Source: Symsagittifera roscoffensis (Eukaryota; Xenacoelomorpha; Acoela; Convolutidae). From it: a stretch of 64,000 bases of DNA. A program made the translations under genes and the position numbers. The notes beneath the pieces are model-generated. The model worked only from the letters and a program-made list of their open reading frames with translations, was not told where the DNA came from and did no database searches. The stretch lies in assembly GCF_963678635.1 (NCBI RefSeq), contig NC_087067.1, forward strand, positions 23,629,547-23,693,546, written 5' to 3'. Below are positions 24,317-36,656 of this stretch, one piece after another (position 1 is the first letter of the stretch; each line of letters starts with the position of its first letter).

Positions 24317-26356
24317 CCCGGGATGACCAAAAATACTAGTCATACAATTTCCATATATGGAAAAATGCTAGTCATACACTTTTCATGCAATTCCATACGT
24401 ACAGAAAATTGCATACTTCAACAAAATGAGTGATTGCCATCTTGAAAAAATCCAGGAACAACGAAAAAATATGAAAAACTTGTGTCGATTATCAGAAAAA
24501 AACTTTCTTTGGGAGAAGACTTGAAAGCAAGAAACATGAAAGTTCAGAAAGTTGATGAATGATTGTAAGTCACTGAAAAGAAAAAGATAAGATTATATTA
24601 GAAAAACTTTGATAGACTTGAGCAAAGATTTTGATAAAGTCTTTCACGATCTCATTATCAGTCAACTTTCTAAGAACAAGCCAGCTATAAGTCTTTACCT
24701 TATCAACCTTGTTATATCTTATCTCATCGGATAATAACGAAAATTCAACCACAGGCAGCACACGCACGGGAGTACCACAAGGTACAACAAGGGGTCCCCC
24801 ATGTTTCAATGTAATCTACGATGATTCTCAAGTAACACAACCTCTAGCAATATGCTCGAAGCTAGCAGACGACAATACACCGTGCGTTGGGGGCAGAAAC
24901 GGCGCTGACTCCTCTCAGAGAATACTGGTGCTATAATCAATTGGTGCAAATCTCATAATTTTATCCTCAATAGCGACAAATCTAAAAAAAAACAAAGCCA
25001 GGTGACGCGATCTAACGCTATACTTCCTGATCATGGCATTAAAATTACGAATTATCTCAAAACTTTGGGAATCATTTTTACGAATTAACTTTCTTTTGAG
25101 CCTCACTAACTAAAATTGGTGAAGGAAGCATCTTCGCAGCTATATCTTCTTATAAAGCTCAAAAGCTTCGGTTATACCAAACCTGAACTCAAGGATCTCT
25201 ACAATCAAATGATAGTGACTATAATGACATATAGAAATCATGTAAGTCCGAGTTGATCAAAAATGCTTGTCATAAAAAATTTCATGTATGGAAAATTGCT
25301 AGTCATACATTTTTCATGCAACCCATAAGTACAGAAAATTGCATGAAAGGTCTATGATTCGTATTTTTTCATATATGGATATTGTATGACTAGCATTTTT
25401 CCATAAACCAAAATTATTGATTTTTTACATTATAATTTCTCAAAATTTTTTGGTTGTGTTCGTAACCGAACACAAATGACATAAACCTTGATTAATCAAA
25501 CGTAGTAACCAACGGTTTGGCCTTCTCGCATTGAAAATGCATTGGAAACAGCCTGATATGTGTTACTTCTGTCTCAGACAAACAATATAACGAAAGTAAT
25601 GAACTTTTAAATTTTGACAATAATTTTCAAAGATGATTATTTCTAATATTTGAATTTTTAAATTACCAAACATTGATCAAGGCATTCAAAAACATGTCAT
25701 ACAAAAGAACAAGGAGTTTTAAGCGTTTTTGAAAAAAAGTTATTAAGAGAAAATGCAAAAAAATTCAATATTAGTATATCCAGGACTACGTTATACACAC
25801 AAAAAATTACATTTTGCATGCAAATTTTTTTTTTTCAAAAAATGTTTGTTTGAATACGAAAATCAATTTGCGGTTGAAAAAAACATAAAAAAATTTTTGA
25901 GGGCAATTTCAAAAATACTTCGTCGCCATCAAAAAAATGCTAGTCATACAATCTCCATATATGGAAATTGTATGACTAGTGTTTTTTTTCAGAAAACAAA
26001 ATTAAAAAAAGTCAAAGTTTTCAGTCGTAGCAGCCCAAAAAAAGCTTAAATGCTTTGCCAGCAGTTGAACTGATTGTTCAAAGCTTTTTTTTTTCACAAA
26101 AAATTTTTTTTTTAATTTCTAATCATACAATTTCCATATATTTCCATATATTATAGCATTTTTTTTCATACAATTTTTTCCTTTTATTTATGAAGAGACA
26201 CCAATTTCGATACCAAAACAACTATAAAATACCTTTAAAGTTCGATTAAACTCATTTTGCAAAAATGCATGAAATTTGTATGGCTAGCATTTTTCCATAG
26301 ACTAAGTGTATGAAATTGTATGATTAGCATTTTCGGTCTATGGAGGTCAATCCGGG
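24317..26356 (+). mobile_element. Compound repeat: R2 fragment + LINE RT fragment + full R2 (copy A)
   Basis: A partial R2 (24317-24417, CCCGGGATGACC end) is followed by a degenerate LINE reverse-transcriptase segment (24418-25244) and then an inverted R2 of about 1.1 kb ending GGTCAATCCGGG. The RT part plus the R2 part reappears inverted at 36657-38375, so they moved or were duplicated as one unit. A near-perfect palindrome, CTAGTCATACAATCTCCATA with its complement, lies at about 25940-25979. Confidence 0.6.
24600..25090 (+). pseudogene. Degenerate LINE reverse-transcriptase fragment (copy A)
   Basis: Non-LTR RT palm motifs survive across two frames: motif A as LDLSKDFDKVFHD near 24617, motif B as GVPQGTTRGPPCFNV near 24769, motif C reduced to LADDN near 24865, and a later ILNSDKS-like thumb segment near 24960. 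A frame change and stops after the YLIG segment (about 24720) break the palm. The same break is present in the inverted copy, so this RT was already dead when it was duplicated. LINE clade is not determined. Confidence 0.7.
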
Positions 26357-26651
26357 AAGCCTAATATGGTATATGTGAAAATATGTGAAATACATAAAAG
26401 TATATTTTAAAAAAATAACATTATCTTTTGACATTAAAATACTGTAAAATAAAAAATTCATATCAATGTTCACGAGAGCGAAAAAAACTCAAATACACTC
26501 GAACTCTTAATGAAGTCCCAAGCACGACTGAAATGAAAAACCTTTCATGTGATATATGACTAGGCCTCGTACGATCTTGAGTACTCGGCATAAAATGACT
26601 TCGTATAACCACTTTGTTTTGGATATAGGGGAAAACGCTTCCCCCTTGACT
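26357..26651. other. Intergenic sequence, no gene seen
   Basis: The minus-strand frame at 26463-26678 partly overlaps an R1 end and has no recognisable domain. Confidence 0.35.
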
Positions 26652-26965
26652 CAGGGATTTTACCCCCTGCCGACCCAAAGGGTCCCCCTTTTGTACGATT
26701 TTGAGATATTCATTTTTGGCTGACTGACCCTAAAACTTTTCTAAGGCGCCTTCGCGCCAATATTCAGTTATTTTGTTGGAGAAGCGCGCCCCGAAGAAAC
26801 GCAATTTTTTAATCAAATTTTGCCAAAAGGCGCCTAAAAACGCTTTTTTGACCTGGTTTTTTTTCAAAATTTCGCCTGCGGCGCAGAAATTTTGGCAAAT
26901 ACGGTCTTTTTAGTGCTTTGGAAGAGCTCGGAAAATCAATATTGTCAACCTAAAAAAACTGAGCA
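26652..26965 (-). repeat. R1 repeat, copy 5
   Basis: It begins on the plus strand CAGGGATTTTACCCCCTGCC. It then carries the CATTTTTGGCTGACTGACCC, GGCGCCTTCGCGCCAATATT, CGCCTGCGGCGCAGAAATTT and AGAGCTCGGAAAATCA blocks that are the reverse complement of the copy at 19876. This gives the other terminus of the family, which also starts CAGGG. Confidence 0.55.
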
Positions 26966-28367
26966 TCTTCAAACGACTATTTGCTGAAGGGTCAAAAGTT
27001 TGCTTTCAGCATTGCCAACTCATTAAATTTTTGTGTTTCTACAGTCTATTGAGAGTCACGATGCTGTTCAATTGACTTTGAGTTTTCATTTTCCTCTTAA
27101 TTTCTTTCCGTTTTTTTGCGTAACCTGTTGAGTTCAAATCCGGAAATGTCAATCAAAAGAAGGTGGCGCAACAGTAAGTGTCAATCACAATCTTGTTGTC
27201 ATAATCATATGAGAGAGGCCAATTAACACCTATTAAGCCTGTCATTTATCCAAACAAGTCCACAACACATAAGAATGGAATAGCTGGAAATATCCTCAAA
27301 TCGACTGGAATCCACAAGGAATAAAGTACCGGAACCGTATCCAAATGTCTGAATTGTGATATATTAATACTAACCCGGGTTATTAATTCTAGTACCCTGC
27401 CTACTATTGATTGTTTAGTGTCTTGATCGATCAAATTAGACAGATTTCAACAGTAAGTCCGCTTAATTTATCCCTCTTTTTTGTTGTTGTTTTTGTTCAT
27501 AATCCATATTTCATATTTCATATTTTCGCATTTAATAATCAATTTCGATCTAATTTCACTCCATTGTTTTCCAATTTTTACCTGAATACGTTTGAATGGA
27601 TCTCATTACGAAAGTGTAAAATGATAATTTCATGTGAATTTTTACCATTTTCATCAATTTTGAAGCTAATTTCATTTTAATACAAAAATGCGAACTTGAA
27701 AGAAAGCATTTCTTTTGATGTTCTACTGAGGGAAGGCCTTGTAATATGAAAAATAAGCACAATCTTAAGTAAACGAAGAAAAAAATTACAACACCCTAAA
27801 AATTCAATTATGTTTAGGATTGAATGACCAGATTTATGAAGGAGATCCGAATGCAGTAATTTCAATGTGTTTGATAGATAGTTCAGTTTTCGTAGTTTAA
27901 TTTTGAATGAAGTTTAATTTTAAATTTGTAAATTTAATTCTAGATAAGCGTATCATTTAAGTCAGATGGTTTTAAAGCCTCTTAAAGCCTGATTATTTTC
28001 TGTTCTGAATAAACTTGCCAGACCCTCATTCAACGATCATGGATCATGGCGGGATAAGTTAATACGTCTCAGCTAGTTCTTACATTGAATCGCCTTCAAC
28101 AACAGAAAAAGTTAATTTAATTTTGGTGAATTTGAGGTAATATATTGATATGATAATTTCACGATAAATAGCAATTATGGGCTCTTTTTACTTATCACAT
28201 GTGTAACACCATGTGTATTTCGTTTTTTAATTTTTTTTTCGATATCATTTTCGAGAAGAATTAAAATAAAGAAACTATGTATATGAGGTAATTGCAGCAA
28301 AGGTGCAAAGGTACAGAAAAAAATATTCTATCCAGCGAGAAAAATCAGATTAAAAGGAGCCCAAATC
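26966..28367. other. Intergenic sequence 3' of the secreted-protein gene
   Basis: No exon that I can support. A GTAAGTG donor-like site follows a short ATG frame near 27150-27173, but nothing confirms an exon there. Confidence 0.4.
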
Positions 28368-28373
28368 TTTATT
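28368..28373 (-). terminator. Poly(A) signal of the secreted-protein gene
   Basis: AATAAA on the minus strand, 45 bases after the TAA stop at 28418-28420. It is a strong sign that the exon above is the true last exon. Confidence 0.55.
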
Positions 28374-28417
28374 TACTACTTAAAATTTCGTTCTTCTAAT
28401 GCATCAACCAGTCAATA

Positions 28418-31400
28418 TTAGTCGAATATCTCATAGTGAAAGTAGTATTGGTTAAAGGTAGGCTGGGGTCTTCGTTCCTGGCCAAATGGTGGGATCATAT
28501 TTCTTCCATGAATCCACCCACTTCCAGGCATTGCGTTTCCAGCACGGGGAACTGATCTGGCTCCACTTTGATGCAATCCTCGGAAACCACCGGTGAGTCC
28601 CATTGATTGGGTAAAACACGGCAGCTGCTGGGCGAACCCGAAGTCTTCCCAATAATCTGAAACATGCCAGGAGTTTCAACTTAAAAAAGATATCGTTATG
28701 GTTATTCAAATTATTTGCTCAGGTCGTCAAAAATTCGAAGTGAAAGCGAAAAGATGACTACTCGTATCTGAGTAAAAGTCAATAATCACAAGTTTTCGGC
28801 GGACTTTTTATATCAGGAACCCGACGTCGATAAATTTGCATATTTGCTACTATCGGATTGACGGTTTCTTCAGTTTGAAATAACGGATCTACTAAAGAAT
28901 CCGCCCTATGGTATCTACTAAAGAATTGCAACATAAAAAAGCAATAAATTAGCACTAGAGATTTCTATTTATAATTCGAATTTTGCTGCATTCTGATTGG
29001 TAGAAAAATCTACTAACTTAATCTACTTGACCATCACCTCCCCCCTTTTTTTTTACTTTAGTAGATAAATGTTAACAGGGTAAATGTTAAAAAGATCCGA
29101 AATAACTTTGCGCGCCTCATTAACTCGATGCCTGCCATATGAGTAGTTAAAAATTTTAAAAGCTGGCTTCAGCTAATCCAAATAAAAAAATCAGATAGAA
29201 TAGAAAACATAGTGTAGGATAAACTTAGTTCTGAAAAAGCGACCGAATGAACTTTTTATTTAATATATTATTCGGTCATAAAGTTATAAAACAAACAGTT
29301 ACAATGTGGTTTACCTTCGAAACTGTCGGGCATCATCATCACATGACCTCTGAGATTCCTAGAGGCACCAGGCATAAACCGGTTCCCGATAGTCATGGCC
29401 TGCAGCTCCAGTTGATCTTCAAAGTCACAATCGTCGTCCTAGTAGATTCAGTTAAAAGTTATACCAGAGAAAACAACCTCTCCTTAACCGTAAAATTAGT
29501 ATTTGGCCTCTCGGTCAAAGTTTGAAAACAATTGAAACAAGGATAGCCGGTTACTGAGCAAGTAGCACTGAGTGTATGGACCACATTCATTTAAAAAACG
29601 ACAAAACGTTTTTTTTTCGATTGAATGACGTTTTTTTTTGCGCGTATTCTAATGAGAGAGTTTTACGAACAGAATATTTGCGGAGTAGACATAATTGATA
29701 TTATTCGTTTTCGAAAAAAGAAAAACTATAAAAAAAACAGAAAAGAAGTCGGTATAAATTTTCTTATTATTGGGACAACTTTTTTGATATTTTACAATGT
29801 AGTTGGAATCACGTTTGGAAGGGCCTGAATCCCAATAGTTATTTGGTTACCTGATTTGGCGTGGAAAACAAAAAACACGCGAAAACAAAATTCCTTCCCA
29901 TTTTCAGTGATCAGAACAATAAGGAGATTATTAGGTCCTGCGAACTGTTGTTTATGATCAAATTAAGTTTAAACAAAAAAACTCCGTAGGCAGTGTTGAG
30001 AAATTATCACAAAATTAGTTCGCACAAAATATGACAAAAGAAAGAAGATTTTCGAATTAGAAAAAAAACTAGAGACCCGTATTCACAGGGATTTGACTCC
30101 CTGCCGACACAAACGGTTCCACCTTTGTACTGTTTTGAGACCTTCATTTTTGGCTGACAGACCCTAAAACTTTCTTATGGCGACTTCAGCGCCAATAGTT
30201 ACTAAATTTGAGGGGGAAACGCGTGTCAAAAAACGCAATTTTCTGGTCTAAGTTTTCCAAAAAAATTCCTAAAAACGCCTTTTGGCCAAAACACCTAAAA
30301 TGTGCCTTTGGCGCAGAACACTTGGTCTAAATAGGGCTTTTTAGTGATTTCAGAGAGCTCAGAAATCTAGTTAAACGAGAATAGCCGGTTGCTGTGCTGA
30401 TTTAAATTAACCGGACAAAACGCGTTAAACTTGAAATTTAAAACGCGTTTTTCTCATATTGGTTTGAGTTTAGGTGAAAACTTGTGAAGACAAAACTTGC
30501 TTAAATTTTTAGCAGAATTAGTATGGTGTAATTTGTTTTGCAATTACGGGCCCAAAATTTTACCCCAAAAATGGGTCATTTTGGTTTTTCTTAGTTAATC
30601 AAAAATTACGCCGAAAATACCCAGTCGATCACAGACATAATTGTATCAAAGTGAGCCCCTTACGTAGCTCAACAAACTTTAACAAGAGTATATTCTCCAA
30701 AAAATTGTATAAGTTAATTTATTAGATAGACAAAAAAGGTCGTTTTTACTATATAAAATACCAACTTTTTATCTAGAAACAATTTTTAAACGGTTTGCAA
30801 TTTTTTTTGAAGAATATACTCTTCTTAAAGTTTGTTGAGCTAGGTAAGGGGCTCACTTTGATATAATTATGTCTGTGATCGACTGGTTATTTTCGGCGTA
30901 ATTTATTAATAGTGTAAACTTGTAGCGCTTAAAATTTTAAATATTGTTTACAGATTTTTTACCAGAGAAGAGCAAATTGAAGCTTCCAAAATTAATTTCT
31001 CTTTTAGTAATATCAATTTTTTCTCTAGCCTAATTTTCTGACATTCATATATAACAAACGTTACTTGATCGCTTTACTCGCTCGAAAATAGACGAAAAAT
31101 CTAAAAACTCCAACAAGTTTTTCTCGACAATAAGAATTTTTTTCGGAAATTTTTTTCGAAAATTTTTTTTCGGAAGAATGCTGATATACTATTCGATTCT
31201 GTCAGGTGTTTATTTGCGGTACCTGATGTTGCGTGGAAAACAGAAAAAAGGTTTAAAAAAAGAAAAAACTAAAACGCACCCGAACACAATGTTTCTCCCC
31301 ATTTTCAATGCTCGAAAGAAAAATATTTAACTTATTGTTCTTGTTCAATTAGTTTTCACTATAAACCGAAACGTAATCAATACTATCTGCCTATGTTGTA

Positions 31401-34400
31401 ATCAATAATTTTGCAACAAAAATTATTTTACAATCAATAACTAATCGAAGTTAAAAAAAGTTTTGCAATTAACAGCGATAACTTAAGGCGTTTTCTTGTC
31501 AACTTCTAAGCAAGGAACAAGCTATACAACAAATTATTCTTTTGACTCTTCATTACGAGGCCAAACTGTGCCCAGGATAGGCGAACAGTTTTGTGTCTGT
31601 ATGTTTCTGGATTCCAGATACAAGTCATTGAGCATGTTAAAATACACAGATTTGCCTCGTAATGATCGAGGAAAAAAGACCGAGGACAGAACTATGAGGA
31701 ACTCCATTTGACAATTTGTTCAAACTAACTTGTTCTCTGCAAAAAAGTGGATGTTATTAGAAGATCCAGAATTGTACGTAATGGATCTTAGAACAATTTT
31801 TCAGCGAAGAAAGAACAGCCTGTTTCTGTTTTTTTTTTCTGTTTTCTTTTTCGTTTTTTCTTAATTGAAAAACTTTTTTTAGAAGCACGCCAGCGCGCAT
31901 TGTTTTCTTTTTTTTCTGTAAGCGTTTCGCAGCTCTAACTAAACTTTCACACCTTGGCGAAGCAAAATAATGTGTTTTTGAATTCTCTCCTTATAAGTTA
32001 GAGTTTCAAAACAATCCTTGCTTTTAATACAATGGAATGTTTTTGTTAATTTAAAACGAGCCAGATTTTTTGCCTGAACAATATTGATTAAAAGCGTCAA
32101 GTGAGGTGCCAAAACAGTAATCATGGATATCAAAAGACGAATATTATGCCAGAGTAACTAATCGAGGTTTAGCTTTTGAACTTTGTTAAACTTTTCTTAG
32201 ATTTTGTTAGTACTATAGTCTTGATGCATACTGAAAAATTTGTTGATTTCTGATTGAACCAGACTAATGTGATTTTTATGTTTGGTAGAAAATTTTTACC
32301 TGTTAATCGTTTTTTAATAGTTGTGAAAGAGTATTTTAATTGGTTGCAATTTAAAATTGAAGGTTCTACGAAAACTTTGGAGCTTCAATTATTAGGGTTG
32401 TCATCATTTTGAACAATTTTTTCTGGTTTTATTACAATTTTTATTCAATGATTTTTTCCGACCCAATTTTGACTCAATTGCTATATTTTTTAGGCTTATT
32501 TAACTCATTTTTTTTGTATCACTTTCTTGCATAACTCTTGCATTCACCCATGATTGACTATTTTGTGACTGTCGATTTGAAACAATCGATTTATTAGATA
32601 CTTAATTACTTTGTCTGAACACAAAAAGGTTTGATTTGTCTGCTTTTGGCCAAAACTTTTGCAATTATTTTAGTTGACTATGGTACGATTTTAACTTTCA
32701 GCCGGTTTGTTTTAGAATTATCCAGTTTTTGAGAAAATTTTTTAAGGTTTTTTGCGACATCAGTTCGCATCCCTATCTCAATATCACCGCCAATATTCAT
32801 TTTTATATATTCATTGTGACAATTTGAAGCTGCTATTCGATAATATGTAAAATTAGGGAGGGACCATACATGTATCAGAAGTTAGTTTTTTTCTCCGCTG
32901 GTTTTATTGGTTTATCCAGATACTTCAATCAAGTGTTCGGGAACTTTTTTTTGGCGTTCTGGCCATTTGTTTGTGAATCGGTATCAAAGTTTCCAAAAAA
33001 GAAGTCCTTTTTGCAGAAGTTTGAAGGTTAACATATCGTAAATTATAGTTTCAAAGAAGTTAGCTACTTTCCCTCGTGCTCTCAATTTTTGTTTTTTCCG
33101 ACCAATTGAAAAATGCGGAGGAACTTTGTAAATGGGCGTGTTTTACTTTTTTTTGTTGCGACCATTGAAAATGGGATGGAACTTTAAATTCGGGTGTGTT
33201 ATAATTTTTTTCAAATGCTTTTTTCCACGCAAAAAAATAGATACTAGAAACAATTATAGCAATGGTACCAAAAATATTTCATAATAAAGTCCTTTCAATC
33301 GTGATAAAATTCCAAAAAAAACTAACTTCTAAATAGATGTTCAGTTTTTGCAAAAAATTTTCAATATCAGTCTAAATTCGAGCAAATAAAACAACCAAAC
33401 AGGCTCACAATAGCTTATTCATATTCAATTTATGCCAGGAAAAAAATTTTACTCAATTAAAGTTAGTATTTGAAAGTTTTAGCGCCTATTTGTCACTCAC
33501 AAACTTCTAAATTAAAAAAAAAACCCAAATTTTTTAAAAAATTTATGTGGAAAATTTCAAAAAAATTTAAACGAGTTTATTTTTCTTTAAAAACTGTTTT
33601 TCAATGGATTCATAGCACTATGATTGTCGAATAAGCCTTTTTTTGTTTCGATCTTTTTATCGCCAACGCAGAATAAAAACGATACTAATTTGAATAAACT
33701 TTTTTGTTTTTTTTTAAGACTGTGGTCGAAACGTTCTGTGCCACGGGCACAGTAACCGGCTATCCTTTTCTACCTTTAGTTCTGTTTTTCAAGCATAATT
33801 TGGTACCAAAAAAAATCATCGGATTGAGAGAAATGATATATTAACGTTAGAAATTTCCAACAAATCCCAGTTTTTTTTGAAATTTAAAAAAAATCCCAGT
33901 GTAGATAAAAAACAGTTTGAGTTTTTTTTAATTTTCGTCTTAATTCGAGCGGTTAAAGTGGAGGAGCAGACCTGAAAAAGCTTAACTTTAGCCGTTTAAA
34001 TTAACTTATTTTTGCTTAAATTTGGTTTTACTCGGGTACAGTTAGGTTTTGGAGCTTTTTAACGCCTTTTTAGGAATTATTGATAGATCATATTAAAGCC
34101 CATTCAGTTGAGTAGTGATTCGAAAGTTTGCTTAAAATTTTGAAAAAACTCTCTCAGTATCGAAAAAAATCATTTTGATGGTTTTTTGGTTCCAGGAGAC
34201 GTATGAAACGCGCTGTCGATGACTCAATAAGTTTTTCAAAACAGCATTTTTTGGCCAGACAAACAGCCCGTACATATACAGCTCGTTTTTAGTGTTTATA
34301 AATTTTAAAACGCAGCTTTTTTATTATCTTTGTTAGGAAAGAATCAACAAAATATCTTTTTTTTGTAGAAAACTATTTTCGAGCTCGCTGTTCTTACCTC

Positions 34401-34475
34401 TCCGAACATGCATCCGGTCGTTGCAGTAGACAACAGAGCCACAAAATAGCAGACAAGTAAAATTGAGGGTCTCAT
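28418..34475 (-). CDS. Probable secreted protein, about 146 residues, three exons, family unknown
   Basis: Exons: 34475-34398 (donor GTAAGA), 29438-29315 (acceptor CTACTAG, donor GTAAAC), 28656-28418 (acceptor TGTTTCAG), stop TAA. Phases fit exactly: exon 1 ends after a whole codon, and exon 2 leaves one G that AT of exon 3 completes. Exon 1 is a good signal peptide: Met-Arg, then a hydrophobic core (SILLVCYFVALLS) and a small-residue cleavage zone (TATTGC) by about residue 21. The mature part opens acidic (DDDCDFEDQLELQ), has three Cys (22, 30, 81), and ends in a Gly/Pro/Arg/Tyr-rich stretch with FGQERRPQPTFNQYYF. A few Arg pairs occur but no repeated amidated-peptide cassette, so a neuropeptide precursor is possible but unsupported. 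Introns are about 4.96 kb and 658 bp; further exons in the large intron cannot be excluded. The gene model is inferred from splice sites, phase and the poly(A) signal; function is unknown. Confidence 0.65.
29540..29930 (-). repeat. R3 repeat fragment inside intron 1
   Basis: In reverse orientation it has GGATAGCCGGTTACTGAGCA and later CACGCGAAAACAAAATTCCTTCCCATTTTC-like sequence (29877-29908), the mirror of the R3 left block. No coding content; it would be spliced out of the secreted-protein transcript. Confidence 0.4.
30086..30375 (-). repeat. R1 repeat, copy 6, inside intron 1
   Basis: It starts CAGGGATTTGACTCCCTGCC and follows the same block order as the copy at 26652, ending near AGAGCTCAGAAATCTAG. 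A second R3 end, AGAATAGCCGGTTGCTGTGC, begins only a few bases later, so repeats are nested here. Confidence 0.5.
30376..31320 (-). repeat. R3 repeat, reverse copy interrupted by a large inverted repeat
   Basis: The R3 end AGCCGGTTGCTGTGCTGA at 30385-30402 and the distal block near 31230-31310 (ACGCACCCGAACACAATGTT, CTCCCCATTTTCAATG) fit one reverse R3 copy. The inverted repeat 30603-30904 lies inside it. Limits are approximate. Confidence 0.4.
30603..30904. repeat. Large inverted repeat, two arms of about 105 bases
   Basis: The left arm, 30603-30707, starts AAATTACGCCGAAAATACCC. The right arm, 30799-30904, is its reverse complement with only a handful of mismatches; the spacer is about 90 bases of AT-rich sequence. 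It lies in intron 1 of the secreted-protein gene, so the primary transcript should form a long hairpin. A palindromic MITE is the likeliest origin; I saw no other copy in the window. Confidence 0.75.
33095..33772 (+). repeat. R3 repeat, copy inside intron 1
   Basis: The left block GAAAAATGCGGAGGAACTTT appears, with a second similar block (AAATGGGATGGAACTTTAAA) 60 bases on. The right side has ACGATACTAATTTGAATAAA and ends GTCGAAACGTTCTGTGCCAC, then GGCACAGTAACCGGCTATCC. Same order as at 9.9 and 22.9 kb. Confidence 0.5.
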
Positions 34476-35343
34476 TTTGAAACGCCCAGCCTGGGAGTTC
34501 GCTTCAGCCATTCGCAATGGATTTGCTGCTTTTTCGAAAAATTGGTTCAAAATTAACAGTTTGGTCTTTAACATTAGATGGATGACAAAAGAAAAACATG
34601 GTTGTCAACTAAAGATTTTTGGATACATCATAAATCTTCTTATTATGGACCTTGGCTTTTGACGTTTTCGCAAAAAATTGGATTCATTTTTCATACTTAC
34701 TTTACAATATTCCAACTGTTAAACTTGCACCAAAAAAATAATAATTCGAGAAGTTGTCGCTTTTCTAATTGGTTGTATACAACTAAATAAACATACAATG
34801 AAAAGCAGAGATACAACAGCAAGTTAAATTCAACAGATATTCCGATTAGGACAAACCGCAATCAGAATTTGGCAATTTGTGCTTGCGGTCAATTTCAAAC
34901 AAACTTACTCAAACAAACTTCAGAAGACACAAACTGAACGCGGACACGTTTCCTTCTTTTTATAATCCGAGGTTTATAATAAAAAATTTTATTTTTCAGC
35001 CAAAATTACAACCAGATTGTACGTTTAAAAATTAGTTCGGCTTGATAGAATACCAAAAAGGCATCAGCCATTCGGGCGGCTTCTCCTTGATCAAAACATA
35101 TTTGTCTTTTTTCTAAAACTTAGATCATTTGGACTGAAGGACCGCAGAATTTCTTCAAATATCAAAAAACTAAACAAAAACATCTGTTATTTGGTGTTGT
35201 CTAACAATCAAATTCACATGACCGAAATAACTATAATAAAGAGATGGAAAATTACCATAATATACTTAAAAAATGTTCGTTGTCACAAAAATTGATGTCG
35301 TTTATTTTATGAAAAACGAGTCCAAAATTTCATTCATAGTTGT
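34476..35343. other. Upstream region of the secreted-protein gene
   Basis: The frame of exon 1 stays open upstream to about 34574, with another in-frame ATG (MAEANSQAGRFK) before the one I chose. The signal peptide fits best if translation starts at 34475. No promoter element is clear beyond that. Confidence 0.35.
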
Positions 35344-36215
35344 TTACTCTTCGAGAAGAATATTTTTATCTAAAAAATTATTAAATAAAAATGAACCTTC
35401 TGATTTTTTTCCTTTTTGCTCTTGTAGTAAATTTATTTCCTCTAGGAAAATTTTTTTTATTTTGCCTTTGCTTAAAATACCTGTTATCTTCTGTTCACTT
35501 ATGTATTCATGAAACTCTTGTTTCCACAAGATTGTCTACCATGAGTTTTTCAAAATCCTATACATAAAACTCTCGAACCAAACAGAGTTTATGTTTGTCA
35601 ACAAAATGTTTCAGACTTTCCCACTTTTTAATGAAAACAATTCTTCCACACAAGTTTGCTGGCTTTCTAATGGTTTCAGGTCCGTCTTGATCCGTTGCTG
35701 TGCCATAGATCAGTACGCTGTTTTGATGTATTGGTTGAATATTCGTTTCGTATATCTTGAGCAGTGTAGGCGTGTCAAAAAATATGTGAGTTGACAGATC
35801 ATTAAAAAAGATCTAGCCGCTCTTTTCAAAGTTTTATCAATGTGTGTATTGATTTTTATCTTTTCTTCAGTTACTTGACCTAACTACTTATGGGATCTAT
35901 TGTTAGAAAGTTTCTTTCTCTTAAATTTTTGTGTGGCTGATTTATCCTTATTTATGGTAAGCTTTTTCAACAAAAACCAATTTTCAACAGTGTTTGTATC
36001 AGAGTTCACCAGCTGCTGATTTGTTGTTTTAATTGTTTTATATAATGCGCAGTCATCAGCAAACAGTGCAATTTTATTATGCCTACAGACATTTGGCAAA
36101 TCATTTACATCAAGCAAAAACAGCAAAGAACCCACGTCTGTACATTGTGGTTCACCATAATAGGTTGTTTTAGTGTCCGATAATAAATCGTTTTAACTAA
36201 CGTACTGCTAATAAT
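35344..36215 (-). pseudogene. LINE relic: RT palm to C-terminal part of ORF2
   Basis: On the minus strand the frame 36135-35884 reads through RT motifs B/C: GSLLFLLDVNDLPNVC and FADDCALYKTIKT, then an LTINKDKS thumb segment. After a frame change, 35780-35560 carries the LINE C-terminal signature (LLKIYETNIQPI, VLIYGTA, FIKKWESLKHFVDKHKL). Frameshifts and stops rule out function. It resembles the plus-strand relic at 39.3 kb (same C-terminal region), so both probably derive from one Jockey/CR1-like group; the clade is a guess. Confidence 0.65.
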
Positions 36216-36656
36216 CGTTGATTTTTCCTGCACTCGGAATGCTGTGTTTTGAACAATGTTGTTCTTCCTTTTTTTTCTGATCTGAACTATAACTTTAAAG
36301 TAAAAAAAATAGGTGTTAATTTTTTCAGAGTAAAATACAACTAATAAACAACAGAAAATTTTTAATTATAGCTCCTCAAAAACCTATCTGGAAAATGTGG
36401 CATATACTTTTCTTTCATCAAATACTTTCCCACTGGACGACGTTCTCTGAATTTAGATTCTGATTACTGGGTTCTTGAAGGGTCGATGCACGAAAGTACA
36501 TAATCATGATCAATAGAGATTGAATCGAAAAGCTTTTCATCCCCTTTTTACACAAAGTTAACAAGTAAAATATAAGTGTCTATAAGTCTTGACAAAAGCG
36601 CTCATCTTTTAAGACTGTCTTGTTTATTCAGAAGATACTGCGGCGAGCCAAGCCAT
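36216..36656. other. Intergenic sequence, no gene seen
   Basis: AT-rich; may hold more decayed LINE sequence, but no motif is readable. Confidence 0.35.

Noticed and set aside
27043..27180. Possible plus-strand exon ending at a GTAAGTG donor
   Set aside because: All frames from the upstream acceptor-like site hit stops or give only about ten codons; too weak to call.
29247..29525. Plus-strand 92-codon frame
   Set aside because: It is antisense to exon 2 of the secreted-protein gene, which has matching splice sites and phase on the minus strand.
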